From Bacillus subtilis subsp. subtilis (GTDB lineage: Bacteria; Pseudomonadota; Gammaproteobacteria; Xanthomonadales; Xanthomonadaceae), in assembly GCA_021733645.1 (NCBI GenBank), contig JAHREJ010000010.1:1-64000 (forward strand): DNA of 64,000 nucleotides, given 5' to 3'. The number at the start of each line of letters is the position of its first letter. The first letter of the stretch is position 1. The notes below the pieces were generated by a model, which worked only from the letters and a program-made list of their open reading frames with translations, did not search any database and had not been told where the DNA came from. The position numbers and the translations under genes are program-made. Shown here piece after piece: positions 52,664 through 61,018 of the stretch.

Positions 52664-53859
52664 GCGGCCGCCCCGCTGCGGTGACGCGCGGCAGCAACCG
52701 ACAGCGCCAGCAGCAGCGCGCCTACCAGCAGGTAGGGCGCACTGGGCCGCCACTGGTACAGCAGCGTCCCCAGCATCGGCCCGATCACCATGCCCAATCC
52801 CTGCACCGAGGCGACCGTACCCGCCGCCGCGCCCTGCTCGTGGGCCTGCACCGAATCGGCTGCCAATGCCTGGAACGAGGGAAATACAAAGCCCATGCCG
52901 AACGCCGCCACCGCATACGCGGCCAGCAGTTCCCAGCGGGTGTCCACCAACGCCACCGAGGCAAAGCCCATCCCCGACACCAGCGCACCAACGGTGATCC
53001 AGCGGCGTGGCGGCACGCCGCCCAGCTTCATCACCAGGACCTGGGCCAGGATCAGGCCCACGCCTACGGCGGTCAGCGCCAGCCCCGCGGCGCGCGCGCC
53101 ATCGGCCGGCGACAACTGCAGCCGATCAATGGCAAAGAAACCCACCGTGACCTGGGCGATGGTGACCGAGATCATGGCCGCGAACACGGCCAGGATCGGC
53201 AGGCGCAGGCGCGGATCGGTCCAGCCCAATCGCGCCCGCGGTCCCGACGACGCGGTGGCAACGGGGGCATCGGCCGGCAACCGCCAGGCGATCACCGCCA
53301 GTGCCAGCAGCGGCAGCACCGCCGCCACATACAGGGTGAGCGACAACTGATGGAAGGCGATCCAGCCGGCGGCGGCGGGCCCGACCACCATGCCCAGCGC
53401 ATTGGCGCTGCCCAGCTTGGCCATCGCCGACGCACGCTGCCCCGGCGCGGCGCCATCGGCGACCAACGCGGCCGCCGTGGGCGGCACGGCGGCATAGAAC
53501 AGCCCCACCAGTGCCCGCGTTCCCACCAGCACCAGCACCGACAGCCACAGTGCGGGCGGTCGGGCCAGGGCGGTGTCGACGAACACTGCCATGACCACGT
53601 AGATCAGCACATAGGCGGCCAGGGCGATCAGCAGCACGCGCTTGCGCCCGATACGGTCGCTGAGCGAACCCCATCGGCGCGCCGACAGCATCCACAGCAC
53701 GCCGGCAGCGGTCACCGACAGCCCCGCGTGCCATTCGGCCAGGCCGAGCAGACGTACCACCGGCCCGATCACGGCCACGAACGCCATCATCGCCATGGTG
53801 CCGGTCAGGGCCGCGAAAACCAGGGCCGGCAAGCCGGGAATTACCGAACGCGTTTGCAT
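52660..53859 (-). CDS. MFS transporter, probable siderophore exporter (EntS-like)
   Basis: A 399-residue major facilitator with 12 predicted helices. The loop between helices 2 and 3 has the MFS signature RWGSLSDRIGRKRVL. No signal peptide is needed. It is the first gene of the siderophore operon and overlaps entC by four bases, so export of the catecholate product, as EntS does in E. coli, is likely. The ATG at 53859 fits helix 1 (LPALVFAALTGTMAMM). A Fur-box-like sequence lies ~110 bp upstream. Confidence 0.82.
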   Translation of the reverse strand: MQTRSVIPGLPALVFAALTGTMAMMAFVAVIGPVVRLLGLAEWHAGLSVTAAGVLWMLSARRWGSLSDRIGRKRVLLIALAAYVLIYVVMAVFVDTALARPPALWLSVLVLVGTRALVGLFYAAVPPTAAALVADGAAPGQRASAMAKLGSANALGMVVGPAAAGWIAFHQLSLTLYVAAVLPLLALAVIAWRLPADAPVATASSGPRARLGWTDPRLRLPILAVFAAMISVTIAQVTVGFFAIDRLQLSPADGARAAGLALTAVGVGLILAQVLVMKLGGVPPRRWITVGALVSGMGFASVALVDTRWELLAAYAVAAFGMGFVFPSFQALAADSVQAHEQGAAAGTVASVQGLGMVIGPMLGTLLYQWRPSAPYLLVGALLLALSVAAARHRSGAAA

Positions 53860-53962
53860 GCAACACCACTGCCAATCGAAGAATGGGGCGCGCGGCGCAG
53901 CAGCGCGGCGCGTCGGATTGATCGGCTTCGACGATTCGAGGATCGCCGTGGCTATCCATTCA

Positions 53963-53981
53963 AATGATAACAGGTCGCATT
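53963..53981 (-). promoter_or_regulatory. candidate Fur box upstream of the siderophore operon
   Basis: The 19 bases AATGATAACAGGTCGCATT (written on the plus strand) match the palindromic Fur consensus AATGATAATNATTATCATT at 12 or more of 18 positions, with one half nearly perfect. It sits in the AT-rich patch of the 256-bp gap between the exporter and the orphan epsilon gene. Iron repression is expected for this operon; the site itself is a prediction. Confidence 0.45.
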
Positions 53982-54115
53982 CGCGATTTCCGGTGAGGGC
54001 GACGGTGTCGTTCATCCGGCACCTCAACGGGGCGAGGACGACGGTATTGATGTCGATCAACCCCTGCATACATCCTGCCGACTAAGCTGGGAGCACCCCA
54101 CCCCGGCATCACGCA

Positions 54116-54577
54116 ATGGCGTCACTTCCTCCCATCTCCAGTCTTCCCGGCATCGTCGCCGAGGTGGCGCTCGGCCTGCCCGTGCAGATCATCAGCCTCA
54201 CCGGTGAGATCTGGAGCGGCGACGTGCGCGAGATCAGCCTGCCCGGCAGCGAGGGCCGCTTCGGCGTGCTGGCCCAGCATGCGCCGCTGCTGGCCACGCT
54301 GCGCGAGGGCATGGTGTCGGTATTTCCGGTGGGGGCCGAGCCGCCGCTGCACGTGTATGTGTCCGGTGGCCACGTCGAAGTGCAGCCCGGGCGGGTGATC
54401 GTGCTGGCCGACCTGGGCCTGCGCAGCGAGAACCTGGACGACGCGCGTGCACGCGCCGCGCGCGATGCCGCGTTGTCACCGATGGCTGCCGAACTGACCG
54501 ACCCCGACAACGCCAAGGTCCACGCCGAACTTGCGCTGCAGCGCCTGCAGCAGTTGCGCTCGCTGCCGGCCAGGTAA
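54116..54577 (+). CDS. orphan F-type ATP synthase epsilon-like subunit
   Basis: A 153-residue protein matching AtpC. The beta-sandwich has ISLPGSEGRFGVLAQHAPLLATLREGMV and YVSGGHVEVQPGRVIVLAD, nearly the E. coli pattern, followed by the C-terminal helical hairpin (LDDARARAARDAAL ...). It has about 20 extra N-terminal residues and no clear ribosome-binding site. No other ATP synthase gene is in the window. It lies 26 bp before a DASS anion transporter and divergent from the siderophore operon. It may be a regulatory paralogue or a relic of an alternative ATPase operon. Confidence 0.82.
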   Translation: MASLPPISSLPGIVAEVALGLPVQIISLTGEIWSGDVREISLPGSEGRFGVLAQHAPLLATLREGMVSVFPVGAEPPLHVYVSGGHVEVQPGRVIVLADLGLRSENLDDARARAARDAALSPMAAELTDPDNAKVHAELALQRLQQLRSLPAR

Positions 54578-54603
54578 CCCACCACACCCGCAAGGATTCC
54601 GCG

Positions 54604-56109
54604 ATGTTCAAGCGACTGCAGGACCTGTTCCGCTACTTCAACGGCGTGGTGCCGTTCCGGCTGGGGCCGGCGCTCATCGCCACCGCCGTGCTGGTCGCGC
54701 TGTTGCTGCTGCCCTGCCCGGCCGGGCTCACGCCCAAGGCCTGGGGCCTGGTGGCGATCTTCCTGACCACCATCGTGGCCATCATCCTCAAGGTGATGCC
54801 GATCGGGGTGATGGCCATGATGGCGATCGTCATCGTGTCGTTGTCCCAGGTCACCTCGACCTCGTCGAAGGGCGCCATCACCGACGCGTTGAGCAGCTTT
54901 TCCAGCCCGCTGATCTGGCTGATCGTGGTGGCCATCCTGATCTCGCGCGGACTGAAAAAGACCGGCCTGGGCAGCCGCATCGGGTTGATGTTCATTGCGC
55001 TGCTGGGCAAGCGCACGCTCGGCGTGGGCTATGGGCTGGCGGTGTGCGAGCTGGTGCTGGCCCCGTTCACCCCCAGCAACACGGCGCGCGGGGGTGGCAT
55101 CGTGCATCCGGTGATGCGCTCGATCGCCAACGCCTTCGATTCAGACCCGGCCAAAGGCACTGAAGGCAAGGTCGGCACCTATCTTGCGCTGGTCAACTAC
55201 CACGCCAATCCGATCACCTCGGCAATGTTCCTCACGGCCACCGCGCCCAATCCGCTGGTGGTGGACTACGTGGCCAAGGCCACCGGCCAGCAGTTCCATC
55301 TGAGCTGGACCACCTGGGCGCTGTGCATGCTGGTGCCCGGGCTGGTGTGCCTGCTGCTGATGCCGCTGGTGATCTACCTGCTGTCGCCGCCGCAGCTCAA
55401 GGCCACGCCCAATGCGGTGGCCTATGCGCGCGACGAACTGGCCAGGATGGGTCCGCTGGCACCCAAGGAGAAGGTGATGATGGGAACCTTCGGCCTGCTG
55501 CTGGTGCTGTGGGCCAACGTGCCGGCGATGCTGTGGGGTGCAGCCTGGACACTGGACCCCACCGTGGTCGCGTTCCTGGGGCTGTTCGTGCTGATCATCA
55601 CCGGCACCATCAACTGGGACGACGTGCTGTCGGAAAAAAGCGCCTGGGACACCCTGGTCTGGTTCGGTGCACTGGTGATGATGGCCGAGCAGTTGAACAA
55701 GCTGGGCGTGATCGGCTGGTTCTCCGAAGGCATGAAGGCGGCCATCGTGGCCAGTGGCATGGGCTGGGAAGCCACCGCCGCGGTACTGGTGCTGGCCTTC
55801 GTGTTTTCCCACTACCTGTTTGCCAGCACCACGGCACATATCAGCGCGATGCTGCTGGCGTTCCTGGGCGTGGGCGCGCTGCTGATCCCGGCCGATTATG
55901 TGGTGCCTTTCATGCTGATGATGACCGCCGGCTCGGCCATCATGATGACGCTTACCCATTACGCCACCGGCACCTCGCCGATCATCTTCGGCAGCGGGTA
56001 CGTCAGCCTCGGCACCTGGTGGCGGGTGGGGTTTGTGATGTGCGTGTTCGAGCTGCTGGTGTTCGCACTGGTCGGTGGCGCGTGGTGGAAACTGTTGGGG
56101 TATTGGTAA
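54604..56109 (+). CDS. DASS-family anion transporter (CitT/DiT-like)
   Basis: A 501-residue inner-membrane protein with about 12-14 helices. It carries two DASS-type S-N-T motifs, APFTPSNTARGGG and FASTTAHISAM, which bind the carboxylate and cation in this family. Relatives transport citrate, tartrate, succinate or 2-oxoglutarate/malate, often by exchange. The AAGGA site and 26-bp spacing suggest an operon with the epsilon-like gene. Which dicarboxylate or tricarboxylate it carries cannot be decided from sequence. Confidence 0.85.
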   Translation: MFKRLQDLFRYFNGVVPFRLGPALIATAVLVALLLLPCPAGLTPKAWGLVAIFLTTIVAIILKVMPIGVMAMMAIVIVSLSQVTSTSSKGAITDALSSFSSPLIWLIVVAILISRGLKKTGLGSRIGLMFIALLGKRTLGVGYGLAVCELVLAPFTPSNTARGGGIVHPVMRSIANAFDSDPAKGTEGKVGTYLALVNYHANPITSAMFLTATAPNPLVVDYVAKATGQQFHLSWTTWALCMLVPGLVCLLLMPLVIYLLSPPQLKATPNAVAYARDELARMGPLAPKEKVMMGTFGLLLVLWANVPAMLWGAAWTLDPTVVAFLGLFVLIITGTINWDDVLSEKSAWDTLVWFGALVMMAEQLNKLGVIGWFSEGMKAAIVASGMGWEATAAVLVLAFVFSHYLFASTTAHISAMLLAFLGVGALLIPADYVVPFMLMMTAGSAIMMTLTHYATGTSPIIFGSGYVSLGTWWRVGFVMCVFELLVFALVGGAWWKLLGYW

Positions 56110-56170
56110 AGCGCGCGGCGGCTGGTGGGCGAGCGCTGGGCCGCGACCCTTGTTGTCCCTCAGAAACGCC

Positions 56171-56312
56171 CGGGTTACCGCACGCCTGGCCCCGTAGCGG
56201 CCGGCAGGCCCCTGGGCAAATGTCCCCCGACCGCCGCCTGCGGCGACAGTCTCCTCCTTTACTTTGCCCTGGGGCCTGCCGGCCGCTACGGGGCCAGGCG
56301 TGCGGTAACCCG
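56171..56312. repeat. 50-bp inverted repeat with GTAG/CTAC in each arm
   Basis: Bases 56171-56220 are the reverse complement of 56263-56312 with one mismatch (56213), around a 42-base loop that itself has a small stem (CCGCCG..CGGCGG). Each arm contains GTAG (56194) or CTAC. The unit lies just after the anion transporter and could end transcription or be a dispersed palindromic element. Confidence 0.8.
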
Positions 56313-56358
56313 CGCAGGCCGAACGGCTGCGGCGTTTGGTCACGCCTTTGACCGCTTC

Positions 56359-56408
56359 AACACAACATATGATGTTGACGATGAGGCAGACCCACACTAT
56401 GTTGTGTT
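56359..56408. promoter_or_regulatory. paired NrdR-box-like sequences upstream of nrdA
   Basis: AACACAACATA at 56359-56369 is repeated in inverted orientation as TATGTTGTGTT at 56398-56408. The segments 56360-56375 and 56394-56409 match the NrdR consensus ACACWATATATWGTGT at about 13 and 12 of 16 positions. A TTGACC (56348) and TATGAT (56368) are near. This sits in the AT-rich part of the 507-bp gap before nrdA, which otherwise holds only the long inverted repeat. Confidence 0.5.
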
Positions 56409-56616
56409 CATCGGCTCCCCGCTTCCGCCAGGCCCGGTTACGTGTCACGCCCCGGTCGGCCGTTTTGGCCACCTGGCTTGACCCTCCGAACGGCGCCTGG
56501 AAGCGAGTGTGTTGCCCGGATCTTTCCGGGGCTGATCCCCCTGCCTCCCTGCTGCCCGCCCGGTCGTTGCGATGCCTGCATCGCGACGCGACATCTGCGC
56601 ACCGCATGGACCACCG

Positions 56617-58992
56617 ATGATCAACGACGATACCCACCTCACCGACACCCTGCCCGATCACCAGACCGCCGCTGCAGGCAGCCCGCCGGCGCTGTGGATC
56701 AGCAAGGAAGGCGGCAACCGGCGCATGCCGTTCGACCCCGCCCGCCTGTTGCACTCGATCCAGACCGTGCATGCCGAATTCCCGCATTTGGACCTGGACG
56801 GTTACCAGCGCGCGGTACTGGCACTGGTGCACCGCCGCGAGCAGATCAGCGCCGACGAACTGGTCGACCTGCTCATCCGCGAAGCCGAATCGCGGATCGA
56901 CCTGGTGGCCCCGGATTGGGAGCACGTCGCAGCACGCCTGTACCTGCGCCGGTTGTACAAGCGTGCCAGCAAAAACCGCTTCTACGACGCCAGCCTGAAG
57001 TACGGCTCCTACGTGGGCCTGCAGGAAAGCCTGGCCGACCGCAACGTCTACTCCATCGACATCCTCAAAGCCTATTCCAAGGAAGAGCTTGAAGACGCCG
57101 GGCGCATGATCGAACCCGAGCGCGACCAGTTGTTCGCCTACAACGGCCTGTACCTGCTGGCCACCCGCTACCTGGCCACCGACCACTCCCGCGCGGTGTA
57201 CGAACTGCCGCAGGAACGCTGGCTGACCATCGCCCTGTACCTGATGCAGAACGAGCACCTCAGCGGCGACCGCACCCGCGCCCGGCGCATGCGCCTGGTC
57301 CGCGAGGCCTATTGGGCACTGTCCAGCCTGTACATGACCGTGGCCACGCCCACCCTGGCCAATGCCGGCAAGACCGGCGGTCAGTTGTCCTCGTGTTTCA
57401 TCGACACCGTGGATGACAGCCTGCAGGGCATCTATGACTCCAATACCGACGTGGCGCGGGTGTCCAAGCATGGCGGCGGCGTGGGCGCCTACCTGGGCTA
57501 CGTGCGCTCGGCCGGGTCCTCGATCCGTGGCGTCGCCAATTCCTCCGGCGGCGTGGTGCCGTGGATCAAGCAGCTCAACAACACCGCCGTCAGCGTGGAC
57601 CAGCTCGGCCAGCGCAAGGGCGCCATCGCGGTATACCTGGATGTGTGGCACCGCGACATCGAAGCATTCCTGGACCTGCGCCTGAACAACGGCGACCAGC
57701 GCCTGCGCGCGCACGATGTATTCACCTCGGTGTGCCTGCCCGACCTGTTCATGGAAGCGGTGGAGCGGCGCGGCGACTGGTATCTGTTCGATCCCCACGA
57801 AGTGAAGCGGATCAAGGGCTGGTACCTGCAGGACTTCCACGACGAACAGCGTGGCCAGGGCAGTTTCCGCGAGCGCTATGCCGAGGTGGTGGCCGACGAG
57901 CGCATCAGCCGCCGCACGCTCAAGGCCATCGACCTGTTCAAGCGCATCATGGTCAGCCAGCTGGAAACCGGCAATCCCTTCATGTTCTACCGGGACGAAG
58001 TGAACCGGATGAACCCCAACAAGCATGCCGGCAAGGTCTACTCCAGCAACCTGTGCACCGAGATCCTGCAGAACATGAGCCCGACCCGGCTGATGCAGGA
58101 AATGATCAGCGGCGACCAGATCGTCACCACCCGCCAGGCCGGCGATTTCGTGGTGTGCAACCTGTCCTCGATCAACCTGGGGCGTGCAGTCACCGCGGCA
58201 CCGGACCTGCTCTCCAGCGACGTGCTGGAGCGGCTGGTGCCGATCCAGGTGCGCATGCTCGACAACGTCATCGACCTCAACCAGCTGCCCGTGCCGCAGG
58301 CCACCATCACCAACCGCAAATACCGGGCGATCGGGCTGGGCACCTTCGGCTGGCACCACCTGCTGGCGCTCAGGCAGATCGAGTGGAACCACCCCCAGGC
58401 CGAGGACTACGCCGATACCCTGTACGAACGCATCAACTACCTGGCCATCCAGGCCAGCATGCGCCTGGCCGAGGAGAAGGGTCGCTACAGCACCTTCGTG
58501 GGCAGCGACTGGCAGACCGGCGAGTACTTCCGCGCACGCGGCTACGACAGCCCGGCCTGGCAGGAACTGGCCGCGCAGGTGAGCGTGCACGGGTTGCGCA
58601 ACGGTTGGCTGCTGGCGGTAGCGCCGAACATGAGCACTGCACAGATCGCCGGGTCCAGCGCATCCATCGACCCGGTCTACGGTGCGTTCTATTACGAAGA
58701 GAAGAAAGACTTCCGGCGCCCCGTGGCCGCGCCCGGACTATCGCTGGAGACCTACCCGTACTACGAAAAAGGCGCCTACCGCCTGGATCAGTTCGCCAGC
58801 ATCCGCCAGAACGCGCGCCGCCAGCGCCACGTGGACCAGTCGATCAGCTTCAACCTGTACGTGCCCAGCACCATCCGCGCCAGCACCCTGCTTGCCCTGC
58901 ACATGACCGCCTGGCGCGAGGGCCTGAAGACCACCTACTACGTGCGCTCCAACGACATCGACATCACCGAGTGCGAATGGTGTGGCGGGTAA
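56617..58992 (+). CDS. nrdA: class Ia ribonucleotide reductase, large subunit
   Basis: A 791-residue alpha subunit that reduces ribonucleotides for DNA synthesis. A short ATP-cone-like domain (residues ~25-110) is followed by the catalytic barrel. The active-site cysteines are in QLSSCFIDT, NLCTEIL and FVVCNLSSINLG, with the radical-relay tyrosines near YYEKGAYRLDQ. The C-terminal tail ends in ECEWCGG, a CxxC pair for re-reduction. The ATG at 56617 fits; longer starts are weak. NrdR-like boxes lie ~210-260 bp upstream. nrdB follows after 150 bp. Confidence 0.95.
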   Translation: MINDDTHLTDTLPDHQTAAAGSPPALWISKEGGNRRMPFDPARLLHSIQTVHAEFPHLDLDGYQRAVLALVHRREQISADELVDLLIREAESRIDLVAPDWEHVAARLYLRRLYKRASKNRFYDASLKYGSYVGLQESLADRNVYSIDILKAYSKEELEDAGRMIEPERDQLFAYNGLYLLATRYLATDHSRAVYELPQERWLTIALYLMQNEHLSGDRTRARRMRLVREAYWALSSLYMTVATPTLANAGKTGGQLSSCFIDTVDDSLQGIYDSNTDVARVSKHGGGVGAYLGYVRSAGSSIRGVANSSGGVVPWIKQLNNTAVSVDQLGQRKGAIAVYLDVWHRDIEAFLDLRLNNGDQRLRAHDVFTSVCLPDLFMEAVERRGDWYLFDPHEVKRIKGWYLQDFHDEQRGQGSFRERYAEVVADERISRRTLKAIDLFKRIMVSQLETGNPFMFYRDEVNRMNPNKHAGKVYSSNLCTEILQNMSPTRLMQEMISGDQIVTTRQAGDFVVCNLSSINLGRAVTAAPDLLSSDVLERLVPIQVRMLDNVIDLNQLPVPQATITNRKYRAIGLGTFGWHHLLALRQIEWNHPQAEDYADTLYERINYLAIQASMRLAEEKGRYSTFVGSDWQTGEYFRARGYDSPAWQELAAQVSVHGLRNGWLLAVAPNMSTAQIAGSSASIDPVYGAFYYEEKKDFRRPVAAPGLSLETYPYYEKGAYRLDQFASIRQNARRQRHVDQSISFNLYVPSTIRASTLLALHMTAWREGLKTTYYVRSNDIDITECEWCGG

Positions 58993-59091
58993 GCGTCATC
59001 GCCTGCGCGCCAACGCCCGTGTCAGCAGCTCCCATGCCCTCGCCGCGTCGCGGCCGCCCCTGACGCAGCGGGCAGCCCTCCGGATACCCCC

Positions 59092-59107
59092 CGGGCGATG
59101 ACGCCCG
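59092..59107 (+). promoter_or_regulatory. hairpin between nrdA and nrdB
   Basis: CGGGCG and CGCCCG pair around ATGA, 35 bases before the nrdB ATG. It could set the nrdA:nrdB ratio as an RNA structure; there is no T-run. Confidence 0.35.
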
Positions 59108-59142
59108 TTGGTCGTCACCGTCTTCCCTCCCAGGACACCCTC

Positions 59143-60183
59143 ATGGCAACACCGCTGGAACGCATCAAGATCCTCGAACCGCGCCACCCCAACCGCTCCA
59201 CCGGCATCATCAACGGGCGCACCAGCGGCATCCTGAACTGGAACGACATCCCCTACCCGTCCTTCTATCGGGCCTACAAGGAACTGTCGACCAACTTCTG
59301 GATTCCTGACGAAGTGGACATGAAGGGCGACGCGCGCCAGTACGCCGAGCTCAACGCGCGCGAAAAGAATGCCTACGACTCCATCATCGGCCTGCTTGCC
59401 ACCCTGGATTCGCCGCAGACCCGCTACATCTACAACGTGGCCGAATACATCACCGACCCGGCCGCGCACGCCAACGCGGCGATCATCGGGCAGCAGGAAG
59501 TGATCCACAACGAGAGCTACAGCTACGTGCTGGCTTCCATCGCCGGGTTGGCCGACCAGAACCGCGTATTCGAACTGGCCCGCACCCACCCCACCATCCT
59601 GGCCCGCAACCAGCCGATCATGCAGTCCTACGACGACTTCCTGCGCGAGAAGACCGCCGAGACCCTGATCCGCTCGCTGATCCAGTCCTCCATTCTGGAG
59701 GGCATCAATTTCTACTCCGGCTTTGCGTTCTTCTACAACCTGGTGCGCCAGAACCGCATGACCGGCACCGGCAAGATCATCAGCTTCATCAACCGCGACG
59801 AGCTGGCGCATACCAAGTTCATCAGCGAGTTGATCCGCGCCATCGTCGGCGAAAACCAGCAGTTGCAGGGCGACCAGCTCACCACTTACGTGCATGGGGC
59901 CTTCGAGCATGCCATCGCGCTGGAAACCCGCTGGACCAGTGAAGTGCTGGACGGCATCGACGGCATCGACGTGGACGAAATGATCCGCTACGTGAAATAC
60001 CGCGCCAACAAGATGGCCGGCATGCTCGGTATCGAAAAACTCTACAGCGACACCCACGTCAACGTGATGCCGTGGATCAAGGCCTACGCCGACAACTTCA
60101 CCGAAACCAAGACCGACTTCTTCGAGATGCGCAATGCCAGTTACAAGAAGACCAACGCAGACAACGGCTTCGACGATCTGTAG
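59143..60183 (+). CDS. nrdB: class Ia ribonucleotide reductase, small subunit
   Basis: A 346-residue beta subunit holding the diiron-tyrosyl radical. The metal ligands are seen in TLDSPQ (Asp), QEVIHNESY (Glu and His, with the radical Tyr four residues after the His), SSILEGINFY (Glu) and NRDELAHTKF (Glu and His), so the cofactor site is complete and of the tyrosyl type. The C-terminus (KTNADNGFDDL) would bind NrdA. An AGGA site precedes the ATG. Confidence 0.95.
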   Translation: MATPLERIKILEPRHPNRSTGIINGRTSGILNWNDIPYPSFYRAYKELSTNFWIPDEVDMKGDARQYAELNAREKNAYDSIIGLLATLDSPQTRYIYNVAEYITDPAAHANAAIIGQQEVIHNESYSYVLASIAGLADQNRVFELARTHPTILARNQPIMQSYDDFLREKTAETLIRSLIQSSILEGINFYSGFAFFYNLVRQNRMTGTGKIISFINRDELAHTKFISELIRAIVGENQQLQGDQLTTYVHGAFEHAIALETRWTSEVLDGIDGIDVDEMIRYVKYRANKMAGMLGIEKLYSDTHVNVMPWIKAYADNFTETKTDFFEMRNASYKKTNADNGFDDL

Positions 60184-60190
60184 GTGACCG

Positions 60191-60670
60191 ATGAGAATCC
60201 TGCTGGCCTACGCCTCATTGAGCGGCAACACGCGGGAAGTTGCCCGCCTGATGGCCGCACGCGGCCAGGCAGGTGGCCACGCCGTGCGGCTGCTGGACGT
60301 GGACGCGGCGGCCGATGATGCGCTGGCCCAGCCGCATGAGGCCCTGCTGCTGGGCAGCTGGACCGACAACGCCGGGCGCACCCCGGCTGAAATGAAACGT
60401 TTCGTTGCCACGCTGCGCGACCGCCACGGCGTGCCACCCGCACCACGGGTGGCGGTGTTTGGCACCGGCGAAACCCAATGGGGCCTGGAGTTCTACTGCG
60501 GCGCCGCGCATCGGCTGGCGCGCTTTTTCGGCTCGCCGCACCCGGTGCTGGAGATCGAGCAGATGCCGCATGGCCAGGCCGATACCCGCGCCATCCACCT
60601 CTGGACCGACACCGTGTTGGCCCGTATCGAGACCCTCACTGATGCTGATCCTGCATGCCACCACGCCTGA
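60191..60670 (+). CDS. flavodoxin-like protein linked to nrdAB
   Basis: A 159-residue flavodoxin-fold protein. The FMN phosphate loop is AYASLSGNTREVA at the N-terminus, GSWTDNAGR near residue 55 is in the first isoalloxazine loop, and FGTGETQWGLEFYC near 95 is in the second. It starts 8 bp after nrdB and probably donates electrons for radical or tail regeneration. NrdI is the flavodoxin of class Ib systems, but here the operon is class Ia, so the role is inferred. Confidence 0.8.
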   Translation: MRILLAYASLSGNTREVARLMAARGQAGGHAVRLLDVDAAADDALAQPHEALLLGSWTDNAGRTPAEMKRFVATLRDRHGVPPAPRVAVFGTGETQWGLEFYCGAAHRLARFFGSPHPVLEIEQMPHGQADTRAIHLWTDTVLARIETLTDADPACHHA

Positions 60671-60974
60671 CCACTACCATGCCGTGCTGCGTGAGCACCC
60701 CGCCGTGCTGGTGGATTTCCACAAAGACGACTGCCCCGGGTGCCGCATGCTGGACATGTCACTGGCCAGCTTCGCCGGGTCCCCGCACGCCGTGGGGGTG
60801 GTGGTGCTCAAGGTGAAGCTGGAAACCCTGGGCGAGGTGTTCTTCCGCAGCCTGGGCCTGCGCCAGACGCCCACCCTGCTGCTGATCCGTGACGGCCACG
60901 AAGTGGCACGCCTGGCCGGCTTCCAGTCGCCGCGCCAGATCGGCGACGCCGTGGCGGCAACCGGGGCGCGGTAG
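60642..60974 (+). CDS. thioredoxin-like protein of the nrd operon
   Basis: A 110-residue thioredoxin-fold protein with active site CPGC in KDDCPGCRMLD and the cis-Pro loop RQTPTLLLI. It overlaps the flavodoxin gene by 29 bases, so they are co-expressed. It is a plausible reductant for the NrdA C-terminal CEWC pair. Confidence 0.82.
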   Translation: MLILHATTPDHYHAVLREHPAVLVDFHKDDCPGCRMLDMSLASFAGSPHAVGVVVLKVKLETLGEVFFRSLGLRQTPTLLLIRDGHEVARLAGFQSPRQIGDAVAATGAR

Positions 60975-61018
60975 GCCCGGTTCCAGGCGACGGCCGTGGG
61001 CCGCAGGTGGACCCGGGT

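Noticed and set aside
55141..58590. An 1149-residue minus-strand open frame opposite the anion transporter and nrdA
   Set aside because: It is antisense to nrdA and to the DASS gene, has no recognisable domain, and runs through the long inverted repeat.
60191..60670. Naming the flavodoxin nrdI
   Set aside because: The partner reductase is class Ia, and the protein has a standard flavodoxin pattern, so NrdI identity is not supported.
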